Assembly: GCA_029266035.1 (NCBI GenBank)
Contig: JAJUFH010000008.1
Span: 1 to 64,000 of the forward strand
Reading direction: 5' to 3'
DNA: 64,000 nt
Source of the DNA: Sinomicrobium sp.
Lineage (GTDB): Bacteria > Bacteroidota > Bacteroidia > Flavobacteriales > Flavobacteriaceae
Shown here: one piece after another, positions 46,807-54,609 of the stretch
Layout: each line of letters starts with the position of its first letter
How positions within the stretch are numbered: position 1 is the first letter of the stretch
Translations under genes and position numbers: made by a program
The notes under the pieces: generated by a model
Told to the model about the DNA's origin: nothing
The model's input: the letters and a program-made list of their open reading frames with translations, nothing else
Databases searched by the model: none

Positions 46807-48399
46807 ATGAGTACAAAAAACAAATTACGACTAGGCAGCATATTTGTCGCTTCCTTGATATTTTGCACTGTAATTTCCTGGAAGTCGGAAAAACCTCCTG
46901 TTTTAGAGAGGCCAAATGTTTTGTTTATCTCCATAGACGACCTCAACGACTGGATAGAGCCCCTCGGAGGGCATCCTCAAGCTATAACTCCCAATTTTAA
47001 TCGGCTGGCCAAACAGTCGGTTCTCTTTACCCATGCTTATACGGCCAATCCCGCTTGTAATCCATCGAGGTCCGCTATTTTATCGGGTTTAGCTCCGCAG
47101 ACTACAGGGATGTATTCTAATTATCAGGATTGGAGAGAGGTCATTACAGATTATCGCTCGTTGGGAGGATATTTTAGGGATAATGGATATTACTCAGCTG
47201 GTGCGGGAAAATTATATCACTATTCTCAGGTAGATACCACAGCATGGGATGAGTATTGGCCCTCACAGAAGAAAAACATGCCTCGGGATTTCCCAGCCAA
47301 CGCATTTACCCCTGAGGACAGGAAGAAAAAAAACGAGAACAAGACGATATCTATGCCTATGTTTGAAGATATGTACGTCGCTTTTGATTGGACTCCTCTT
47401 GCCGTAGAAGACTCTTTGATGGGGGATTACAAAAGTGTAAAATGGGTGTCCGACAAACTCAGTGAAGACCACGAGAATCCTTTTTTCCTCGCCTGTGGAA
47501 TCTATCGTCCACATATGCCTTGGTATGTGCCGAAAAAATATTTCGATATGTTTCCGTTAGAGTCGATTCAGCTACCAGAAGTTTTGAAGAACGATTTGGA
47601 CGATATCGGCGATCGAGCTATAGATATCGCGCACAGAGGGGGAAATTATCACAAACACGTGCTCGAAGCTGGGCAGTGGAAAAATGCAGTACAGGGATAC
47701 CTGGCCTCAATCGCCTTTGCCGACGCTATGTTGGGCCGTCTGCTAGACGCTCTTGAAAACAGTAAATATGCAGACAATACGGTAGTCGTACTTTGGTCAG
47801 ATCACGGTTGGCAACTTGGAGAAAAGGAGCATTGGAGAAAATTTGCCCTGTGGGAAAACACCACCAAATCCGTCTTGATGATGCACGCGCCTAAGGGTAC
47901 ACCCGGCATACCTGAAGGATCTAGCAATGGTCGGCACTCCAGCCGCATTGTGTCGCTGATGGATATTTACCCTACATTGCTCGATTTGTGTGGCTTGCCA
48001 CCCAGTAAACGAGTGGACGGTAGAAGCTTGGTGCCGCTGCTTAGGGATCCCGAAGCTGAATGGAATTATCCAGCCATTACCACTTATGATTTTGGTGAAT
48101 TTTCAGTGCGTACCGAAAACTGGAGGTATACCCGATATATCGATGGTAGCGAAGAATTGTACGACCATACCAAAGATGAGAACGAGTGGATCAATCTCGC
48201 CAGTCTCCCGGAATATAAGTCTGTCGTAGATAAAATGAAAAGCTATATTCCGGAAAATCCGGCACCTTTAAAAAAGACATCGCTAAAAATGCTTCCTCAT
48301 TTCGTGCCTCCATTCAGATCGGAAAAGGAATATGAGGAGTGGTTGGAGCACGGAAAAGACAATAAGTACTTACTCGATAAATACTGGAATCAAGAGTAG
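46807..48399 (+). CDS. Sulfatase with CNPSR active site, copy 3
   Basis: This 530-residue sulfatase is clearly more diverged from copies 1 and 2. The active-site signature is CNPSRSA with cysteine C84, which still fits C-x-P-S-R. ISIDDLNDW holds metal ligands, and LWSDHGWQLGEKEHWRKF is the C-terminal metal segment. The N-terminal helix (about 10-25) has no good lipobox (LIFC), so it is either cleaved or an anchor. WDWTPLAVED-type insertions differ from copies 1 and 2, suggesting another substrate position. It is the last gene of the SusCD run. Confidence 0.88.
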   Translation: MSTKNKLRLGSIFVASLIFCTVISWKSEKPPVLERPNVLFISIDDLNDWIEPLGGHPQAITPNFNRLAKQSVLFTHAYTANPACNPSRSAILSGLAPQTTGMYSNYQDWREVITDYRSLGGYFRDNGYYSAGAGKLYHYSQVDTTAWDEYWPSQKKNMPRDFPANAFTPEDRKKKNENKTISMPMFEDMYVAFDWTPLAVEDSLMGDYKSVKWVSDKLSEDHENPFFLACGIYRPHMPWYVPKKYFDMFPLESIQLPEVLKNDLDDIGDRAIDIAHRGGNYHKHVLEAGQWKNAVQGYLASIAFADAMLGRLLDALENSKYADNTVVVLWSDHGWQLGEKEHWRKFALWENTTKSVLMMHAPKGTPGIPEGSSNGRHSSRIVSLMDIYPTLLDLCGLPPSKRVDGRSLVPLLRDPEAEWNYPAITTYDFGEFSVRTENWRYTRYIDGSEELYDHTKDENEWINLASLPEYKSVVDKMKSYIPENPAPLKKTSLKMLPHFVPPFRSEKEYEEWLEHGKDNKYLLDKYWNQE

Positions 48400-48449
48400 A
48401 TCTATCGCTGTTGTTCTTTAGTTGTTTAGCCTTTCGGAAAACCGGAAGG

Positions 48450-49361
48450 CTATGTCATTTTCAGTCCCCTGTCGTTTATGTCATTACTGTCCCTAAGCTT
48501 TCTGTATACAGATGGAGGCACTCCCTTTACTTTTTTAAACTGCCGGTTGAAATTGGAGAGATTGGAATAGCCTACATCGTAGCAAATATTTTCTATAGTA
48601 TTTCTCTTGTCGAGAAGTAATGTACAGGCCGATTCTATGCGCAATTCGTTTAAAAACTCAATATAGGTTTTTCCGGTGTGCAATTTGAAATATCTGCTGA
48701 ACTGCGATTTGCTGAGATTGGCAATCTGGGCTACATCTTCAACCCTGATGTTTTTTTCGAGATGGCTGAACGTAAAATTCAGGATATTGTTAAGCCTGTG
48801 TCCGTCCTTTTCCTCAATGGAAAACTTGTATATACTGGAATTGATAAATCTTTTGTTTGCTTTTCGTATGGTTGACAGTATTTTTAAAAAACGGATGATC
48901 AATTCTTCTTCCCTCACATGCGACATTTTCAGAATCTGATCATTTACCTCTTTCCTTAAACCTCCGGAAAGCGAGATCCCTCTTTTGCAATTTTGAAGCA
49001 ACGAGCCGATATTAGTCAACTCCGGAATGTTAAAAAACTGTTTCCCAAAGGTATTCCTGTTAAAAAAGAGTGAAACGGAATATACTCCGCCCGATTTTGA
49101 GGAGAAATAGTTTTTCGAACTCTTCATGAGATGGGGAATATTGGACCCCAGGATAAAGACATCACCCGGTTTAAACCGGACCATATCATTTCCATGGTAC
49201 AGGATCCCCTCCCCTTTTTTTATCGCGGTAATCTGGAATTCCGGATGATAATGGAGGTGGTCATAGAAATGCGGCCCCTTATCGATCTGAACTCTCAATG
49301 AAGATTGTTGTGATTTTGGTATTTTAAAGGGGATCGCATGTATTTGTATTGAGTCGACCAT
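48450..49361 (-). CDS. AraC-family transcriptional regulator with cupin domain
   Basis: This 303-residue protein starts at the ATG giving MVDSIQIHAIPF; the longer frame adds 43 unusual residues. Residues about 10-130 form a cupin-like sensor (HYHPEFQITAIKKGEG, FKPGDVFILGSNIPHLM). The last 100 residues hold two HTH units (VEDVAQIANLSKSQFSRYF and IENICYDVGYSNLSNFNRQFKK) ending in GVPPSVYRKLR. It probably senses a small molecule and acts on transcription. It is convergent with the third sulfatase gene, so control of the SusCD operon is possible but not shown. Confidence 0.88.
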   Translation of the reverse strand: MVDSIQIHAIPFKIPKSQQSSLRVQIDKGPHFYDHLHYHPEFQITAIKKGEGILYHGNDMVRFKPGDVFILGSNIPHLMKSSKNYFSSKSGGVYSVSLFFNRNTFGKQFFNIPELTNIGSLLQNCKRGISLSGGLRKEVNDQILKMSHVREEELIIRFLKILSTIRKANKRFINSSIYKFSIEEKDGHRLNNILNFTFSHLEKNIRVEDVAQIANLSKSQFSRYFKLHTGKTYIEFLNELRIESACTLLLDKRNTIENICYDVGYSNLSNFNRQFKKVKGVPPSVYRKLRDSNDINDRGLKMT

Positions 49362-49508
49362 GATATTCACAAAAACATAGAACAACCCAAATTTAATATC
49401 TAAAATATTTGCTTTTATGCTGATATTGCGATTGTAGTATTTTTGTAGTACGATGTCATGAAGGAATATCCGCAAACTCAGAAAGATCATCGTGATCCCC
49501 GAAACACG

Positions 49509-49546
49509 AAAAAACCCCCATAAAACCGGTGTTTATGAGGGTTTTT
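49509..49546. terminator. Bidirectional terminator after the collagen-like gene
   Basis: Arms AAAAACCC and GGGTTTTT with inner CATAAA/TTTATG pairs and loop ccggtg give T-runs on both strands. It serves the minus-strand collagen-like gene, and may block read-through toward the AraC gene. Confidence 0.8.
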
Positions 49547-49608
49547 GTTTGAGCTGACCATTCCGGAAGGGAATGGCCGGCAGTACTGTGCCCTGTAACC
49601 CTTTTTTC

Positions 49609-50589
49609 TTAATCTTTCAGTCCGAACATGGATTTCGCATCGTTATAACTCACCTTGCTCCAGTCGGTATTTTTGCCATGGTCCCGTCCCGATGAGCCGG
49701 AAAGCGCTCGTTCCGCCGGAATAAATACCATACGTATTTGAAAACTGGGCACTCCGCCGGTACCACTGGTTCTCTCAATATAAACCGTAACACGGTTGTT
49801 TGTAGCAACATCCCAACCTGTGAGACTGTATTCACTGTTGTTTTGATTGAGCACTGCAGGGAGTTGGGAGACCGGCATTGCATCATTTTCCCTGATGTAT
49901 ACGAGCATGGTGCCATTTCCGTTCATTAAAAAGTCAGATATTGATGTTGCACCGGTAAAGGTCCTGAAATTAGCCAGGTGACTGCTGTTAAGTGTCCAGT
50001 ATCTATGGCCATTTCCTGATGTGCTGCTGAAATTAGACCCGCTCCCCCCCTGGTATGAAGTATACCACGGTGAAGATATGACATTCGCCGTACCGGGATC
50101 TCCCTTGTCCCCCTTCGGTCCCCTCAGGTTCACGCCGGTCCCCCAGCCGTTATTTGTCTTTGGCCCGTATAATAAGGCGGTTGTCGTCAGGAAATAGAAA
50201 TCACCCGCTTTCCCCGTGGCAGATGTGGGTACTGTTGTCCCGCTCAGGATCTGGCTTCCGTCCTGTCCGTCCTGTCCATCCTGTCCATCCTGTCCATCCT
50301 GTCCGTCTTCACCTTTCAGATCAATGGCACTTCCCCAGTCCTGCCCGTTTTTTGGTCCGAAAAGCATACTGTTTTGCAGGTTGATATAAAAATCACCTTC
50401 CATACCGTCTGAGGCCGTAGGCGGCTGATTGCCGTACAGTAACATATTGCCATCAGTTCCGGGAATACCTTGTGCCCCGGTTTCTCCTTTTTCTCCCTGT
50501 GGTCCTTCCGGCCCCGTGTCGCCATCACAGGACGAGAGACTAAATATCAGGCACAATGCCCCTGTCAGGCTGTAAAAAAATGTTTTCAT
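49609..50589 (-). CDS. Collagen-like repeat lipoprotein
   Basis: This 326-residue lipoprotein has its lipobox near FSLSSC. Gly-X-Y triplets begin at once (DTGPEGPQGEKGETGAQG). A second run has five exact GQD triplets, and a third is RGPKGDKGDPG. Two similar segments of about 35 residues (DGMEGDFYINLQNSMLFGPK and KAGDFYFLTTTALLYGPK) sit between the triplets. A non-repetitive C-terminal domain of about 150 residues may be a binding or trimerisation head. Surface display is likely, function unknown. The GQD run is encoded by a 9-bp tandem repeat. Confidence 0.8.
   Translation of the reverse strand: MKTFFYSLTGALCLIFSLSSCDGDTGPEGPQGEKGETGAQGIPGTDGNMLLYGNQPPTASDGMEGDFYINLQNSMLFGPKNGQDWGSAIDLKGEDGQDGQDGQDGQDGQDGSQILSGTTVPTSATGKAGDFYFLTTTALLYGPKTNNGWGTGVNLRGPKGDKGDPGTANVISSPWYTSYQGGSGSNFSSTSGNGHRYWTLNSSHLANFRTFTGATSISDFLMNGNGTMLVYIRENDAMPVSQLPAVLNQNNSEYSLTGWDVATNNRVTVYIERTSGTGGVPSFQIRMVFIPAERALSGSSGRDHGKNTDWSKVSYNDAKSMFGLKD
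50261..50305. repeat. Five 9-bp tandem units encoding GQD triplets
   Basis: Five contiguous 9-bp units of form TCCTGTCCR encode Gly-Gln-Asp triplets in the collagen-like gene on the minus strand. Only the last base of each unit varies. Unit loss or gain would keep the reading frame. Confidence 0.9.
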
Positions 50590-50634
50590 GATTGTTATTT
50601 TAGTTATATAAGCTGATTAATAACCGGGAGCAGG

Positions 50635-51927
50635 TTAATTCCCGGTTTTTTTCACCACGACAATATCCCCGGCATATCCGTTGAATTCCTGATCGGACAA
50701 CCTGACCGCTTCGCCATTTTTCCAATACGTAGCCGATCTTTGTTCCATATATTCTACCCCTGCGACATATACTTCACCATCCAGAACAAAGATGCTGTTT
50801 GCTTCTGCACGGTATGAAGCGTCTGTCAGGTCTGTAGCTTCCCCGTTTTTCCAATACCGGGCTACTGCTACCGTTCCTGTTCCGGAAGACCGGGGTATCT
50901 GTTCCCAACCGGCCACATATACATCGTTGTTTTCTATATATATGGCGTTCGCTTCAGAATTCTTTTCTCCGGCACCCAGAACGACCCTTTCGCCATTCTT
51001 CCAATATTGGGCGATCGTCGGCCCGCCGTAGGCATATCCGGCCACATATACATCACCATTTTCAGTCACGGCCATGGACGTGACTTGTCCTGGACCTCCT
51101 TCCAACGGTATACCGGTACCGTTCTTCCAGTACATCGGTGCCCCGTCCAGTATACCTGCCATATAAACATCATCCCCCTTGACGACAATGGGGCCTCCAT
51201 CAGTTGAACCCAATGCTCCGCTTGCTACCGTAACAAGTTCCCCGTTTTTCCAGTACACCACAGAGATGACAGATCTCGATTCTTTTTTAATCCCTCCTAC
51301 ATAAACATCGCCATCTGTAACACAGATATCAAACGCTCTGGCATAGCCATCGGAACCGGTTAATTCCTCATGAATGTCGTCTGCCCAGTAGAAAGCAGCG
51401 GCACGGCTGGAAGAATATATTCGTTCACCTGCAACATGTATTTTATCATTCACTACGGCCATACTGTAGTACATCATACTGCCAAGTGCTTCGTGATTGA
51501 ATGCCGCGGCTTCCCCGTTTTTCCAATAGAGAGGTCGATAGTCGTTTAATGAAGTCCCTTCCTCTCCGAGGACATAAATATCCACATCGGCAGGCTTTTC
51601 CTCAATGGTAATGGTTAAGGGGGCACTGTCTTTATAACCCGTTTTCCTTGCCTGTACGGTTTTTGTGCCTGTTTCGTCAAACACGTGCTGATAACCGGCT
51701 GTTCTCTCACCGTCAATGTAAAGATCGGCATCGGAGACAGATTGTCCTCCGGCGGTTACTTCAAATAGTACTGTCGAACCGGTTTCTACGGTGGTCCCGG
51801 CTGTAGTAAGTTCCAACTGCTGTTGATCTTCGTTTCCAAGGGTATCATCAGGATCGTCTTCACTACAGGAAAGCATGATCATGGCCGCGGTTAAAAGGGC
51901 CAATAGGATAATAGGTGTTTTTTTCAT
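50635..51927 (-). CDS. Seven-repeat propeller-like lipoprotein
   Basis: This 430-residue lipoprotein has its lipobox near IMLSC. An Ig-like or PEGA-like region (about 40-110, TKTVQARKTGYKDSAPLTITIEE) is followed by seven repeats of about 45 residues. Each repeat pairs a YWKNGE-type strand with a DVYVAG-type strand. Examples are LYWKNGEAAAF, VYWKNGELVTV, MYWKNGTGIPL, QYWKNGERVVL, RYWKNGEATDL and TYWKNGEAVRL, plus one degenerate AFYWADD. Seven copies suggest a seven-bladed beta-propeller. Function unknown; same strand as the neighbouring lipoproteins. Confidence 0.75.
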   Translation of the reverse strand: MKKTPIILLALLTAAMIMLSCSEDDPDDTLGNEDQQQLELTTAGTTVETGSTVLFEVTAGGQSVSDADLYIDGERTAGYQHVFDETGTKTVQARKTGYKDSAPLTITIEEKPADVDIYVLGEEGTSLNDYRPLYWKNGEAAAFNHEALGSMMYYSMAVVNDKIHVAGERIYSSSRAAAFYWADDIHEELTGSDGYARAFDICVTDGDVYVGGIKKESRSVISVVYWKNGELVTVASGALGSTDGGPIVVKGDDVYMAGILDGAPMYWKNGTGIPLEGGPGQVTSMAVTENGDVYVAGYAYGGPTIAQYWKNGERVVLGAGEKNSEANAIYIENNDVYVAGWEQIPRSSGTGTVAVARYWKNGEATDLTDASYRAEANSIFVLDGEVYVAGVEYMEQRSATYWKNGEAVRLSDQEFNGYAGDIVVVKKTGN

Positions 51928-51984
51928 GATTATTTCTATGGTATTCGTTAAACGAACAGAACCGTATAAAAGACAACTGCCATA

Positions 51985-52530
51985 CTAAGGTGCAGCAGAA
52001 ACTATGGTTCCCGTTACCTTAACAGGCTCACCGTTCTGTCCCGATTTGAATGTTCCTTCAAACTTTAAGGTGTACGATGCGCCCGTACCCGATGCTCCGG
52101 CAAAAGTGATATCATGTTCCTTATAGTGTTCTATCGTCATATCGATTTCTCCTGCCGGAGTATATTTATGCTCGCTTCCCCATTCACCGAAAACCAGGCC
52201 GGGACCACTTCCCTCAAGGCCTGGTTTATTATTTTCGTCGAGGGTAAAACCTACTCCCACCTGAAATTTTCCGGCATCGAGGAGCGTCCCTGCCAATACC
52301 TTGCTGCCGGTCTCATCACTGTATTCCACCAACGAGAACGGCCAGAAAACCCCGCCCTGCGATTTGGCAACTCCACCGGTATAGGTTTTTCCACCGTCTA
52401 TGACGATGTGATACGTGTGCTCATCTGCCCCCGTATCCGTTTTTTCATTTTTATCATCGCTGCCGGAGCAAGCCACAACGAGACATAGAGTGACGATATA
52501 CATGGCTGCATGTACTACTGTTTTTCCCAT
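51985..52530 (-). CDS. Unknown lipoprotein
   Basis: This 181-residue protein has a lipobox near LVVAC, then an acidic low-complexity linker (SDDKNEKTDTGADE) and a beta-rich domain with many glycines (GLEGSGPGLVFGEWGSEHKYTPAG). I do not recognise the family. It sits between the propeller lipoprotein and a small membrane protein on the same strand, so it probably belongs to the same envelope gene set. Confidence 0.65.
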   Translation of the reverse strand: MGKTVVHAAMYIVTLCLVVACSGSDDKNEKTDTGADEHTYHIVIDGGKTYTGGVAKSQGGVFWPFSLVEYSDETGSKVLAGTLLDAGKFQVGVGFTLDENNKPGLEGSGPGLVFGEWGSEHKYTPAGEIDMTIEHYKEHDITFAGASGTGASYTLKFEGTFKSGQNGEPVKVTGTIVSAAP

Positions 52531-52589
52531 AATTGTAATTTTTATTCCGGTTGCCCGGTTATGTTAATTTCTGTTATTCTCCTTCTTTT

Positions 52590-52919
52590 TCACAGACCTT
52601 TAAACCACTGCGCGTATTTTTCACCCAGCAAGGGAATGGGCTTTTGTTTCGCATTCATGGCATTCATAAGTCCTGCAATCCACATATAGAGCAATAGAAA
52701 ACTGCCGAGAATGGCAATAATCCATCCGAGGATGGGAATAATATTTACAACGCTCAGTATCAGCCCTGTGACTGCCAATCCTGCAGATTGCCTGATATGA
52801 TAGGAGGTAAGCGGTACCCTTTTTTCCCTGTTTGTGATAAAAGCTATAATCAGGCCGACGATGGTCATATAGGCGATAATAGCCATGGTCTTTTCCTTCT
52901 TGTCCGTTTCCTGTGGCAT
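52590..52919 (-). CDS. Tic20/DUF4870-like small membrane protein
   Basis: This 109-residue membrane protein has about three hydrophobic helices: MAIIAYMTIVGLIIAFI, LAVTGLILSVVNIIPI and WIIAILGSFLLLYMWI. The sequence HIRQSAGLAVTG between the first two is the family hallmark of DUF4870/Tic20-like proteins, and the C-terminal PIPLLGEKYAQWF is also typical. Function unknown in bacteria. It is 11 bp downstream of the DUF4412-like gene. Confidence 0.75.
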   Translation of the reverse strand: MPQETDKKEKTMAIIAYMTIVGLIIAFITNREKRVPLTSYHIRQSAGLAVTGLILSVVNIIPILGWIIAILGSFLLLYMWIAGLMNAMNAKQKPIPLLGEKYAQWFKGL

Positions 52920-52930
52920 AATCCTGAATT

Positions 52931-53770
52931 TTACAATCCTTTTTTATAGTCCCTGGTGTCCAGTGTATAACCGGAAGGCGACAGTTCCAGGCATTCCATG
53001 GTAACGTGCTGTTTTTTGCCCGTTTTCTCTGTGATTTCCATATACATGATCAGACTGTCCGGATCAAACAGACCTTTTAACTCCCCGGGTAAGATCTGCT
53101 GGCTTTTTTCTCTGTCAAAGAGGTTAAGTTGCACCCCTTTTATCTGTGTGTAATAAAAAATGATGACATTTTTGTGGTCCTCCAGCTGTTTACCCTTGCA
53201 GGAGTGCCCTGCAATGATTTTGTCGGGAAGGCTGGTAATATTGTAATCCAGCAGGTTTGTGTCATTCGGAATGTCGTCTTCCCCTTCGCCGTCATACCGG
53301 GTAGATGTCGTGCTTGCCATTTTATTGCCGTTAACACTTATAAACGAATGCATAGCCCCGGCTTTTGAGTCTGATATGGTAAACATCTCCATGCCCTGCC
53401 GGTTCATTTCCATTCCGGTATAGGAAACGTCAGGGGCCAGGTAATAATTAAGTACGACGTCTGCACCCGTTTTCTCTCCTGAAACCTTCATCACATACCG
53501 GTGTGTAAAAGTATAGGTGTCAGCGTATGTAACATCCCTGTGGGCGTTAGCGCCCTGTCGTGGTTTCTTCTTTCTCTCCGGTTTGCCATCGACGGCATCG
53601 TCAATACCTTCTCCCACTTTTTCGGAGATCTTCTGGTCGGTCTTGTTCAGTATTGTCCGTTCCACAGCTTTGCCTGCGCGCTCTCCTATTTTTTTTAGCA
53701 ATTGCGCATGAGCAGGCAGTATAAGCCCTATGGCGATGACCGTGAAGACTGTTTTTTTGATCAGATCCAT
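52931..53770 (-). CDS. DUF4412-like exported protein
   Basis: This 279-residue exported protein starts at the ATG giving MDLIKKTVFTV, with cleavage near PAHAQ; a longer frame adds 32 residues with no signal. The start of the mature protein (LLKKIGERAGKAVERTILNK) is an amphipathic basic helix. A beta-rich domain follows with YYLAPDVSYTGMEMNRQGMEMFTI and the later GHSCKGKQLED. This matches Bacteroidota DUF4412 proteins. Possible lipid-binding or envelope role, unproven. Same strand as the membrane protein that follows. Confidence 0.72.
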   Translation of the reverse strand: MDLIKKTVFTVIAIGLILPAHAQLLKKIGERAGKAVERTILNKTDQKISEKVGEGIDDAVDGKPERKKKPRQGANAHRDVTYADTYTFTHRYVMKVSGEKTGADVVLNYYLAPDVSYTGMEMNRQGMEMFTISDSKAGAMHSFISVNGNKMASTTSTRYDGEGEDDIPNDTNLLDYNITSLPDKIIAGHSCKGKQLEDHKNVIIFYYTQIKGVQLNLFDREKSQQILPGELKGLFDPDSLIMYMEITEKTGKKQHVTMECLELSPSGYTLDTRDYKKGL

Positions 53771-53831
53771 AATTTTGTTTTTTGCAGCGGCGCAGTATAT
53801 TGCACCGCTGCCGTTTGAATTGCCGTGCTTG

Positions 53832-54371
53832 TCACAGCGAGAAATTATACGCTGCACGTACTGCAAGGAACCCCATACCCGAGCCTCCTTGTGACAGCCC
53901 CTGATAACGGGCTGACAGGTCGATATCCCCTAACATATACCCGATTCCTGCAGCATAGCCAAATGAAGTTTCCGAAGCCGATCCGCCAAAGCTGCCCCAA
54001 CCGGTTGTTTCCGTCTCCAGTTTTACCTTATTGCTGGAGAACCCTATTTGAGGCTCTACATACAGGTTGCCGAAATGATGCCGGTATACGGCAAAAACCG
54101 GGATAATCCCCAGAGAACCGCTCAGGTTTTCGTCGTATTCATCTTTGAGTCCGAACCGGATATACCCCAGGGTAAGACCTATCTGTCCGTTCTCACTGAT
54201 GCCGTACAAGCCTTTGACGGTGGCACCAAATCCCATGTTATAGACTTCTCCGAAATCTCCTGTGGGAAGGGCTATATCCACACCGGCATTGATGTTGATA
54301 TCGCCTTTCTGGGCGTATATGCCCGTTGAAAAAGCAGCAGTACACAAACATGCAAATAGTAATTTTTTCAT
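53832..54371 (-). CDS. Small outer-membrane beta-barrel protein
   Basis: This 179-residue exported protein has a signal peptide (near GIYAQ). Alternating hydrophobic strands suggest an eight-stranded barrel: FGATVKGLYGI, GQIGLTLGYIRFG, LYVEPQIGFSS, TSFGYAAGIGYML and IDLSARYQGLS, ending in the aromatic-terminated FLAVRAAYNFSL. It belongs broadly to the OmpA-like/OmpW-like beta-barrel group. It is divergent from the first histidine kinase gene, with a 238-bp gap in which I see no gene. Confidence 0.8.
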   Translation of the reverse strand: MKKLLFACLCTAAFSTGIYAQKGDININAGVDIALPTGDFGEVYNMGFGATVKGLYGISENGQIGLTLGYIRFGLKDEYDENLSGSLGIIPVFAVYRHHFGNLYVEPQIGFSSNKVKLETETTGWGSFGGSASETSFGYAAGIGYMLGDIDLSARYQGLSQGGSGMGFLAVRAAYNFSL

Positions 54372-54609
54372 TTTTACTGTTATTTAAATGATTTTTGGTT
54401 TTGTGGTACAAGATTAAGGCTTGTAAAGACAGGGGGCAATAGGGAATGAGTATAGGGGCTGTTCCGTTTAGTGCGTATAAAAAAGGACGGATAATCAGGA
54501 AAAACCTGCAAATACTCTCTCAAATCCCTTAAAAACTAATTGAAGTTGCCCTGAAGTATGTATTTTGGATTATCTTCGGGTTTTAGCTATTTCTTAAACC
54601 GGGCAGGTG

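Noticed and set aside
49362-49490. Longer AraC regulator start
   Set aside because: The added 43 residues are not typical of the family, and the ATG at 49361 precedes a normal cupin start.
50261-50305. Short tandem units suggestive of a CRISPR-like array
   Set aside because: The units are contiguous 9-bp codon repeats in frame with Gly-Gln-Asp triplets. There are no spacers and no cas genes.
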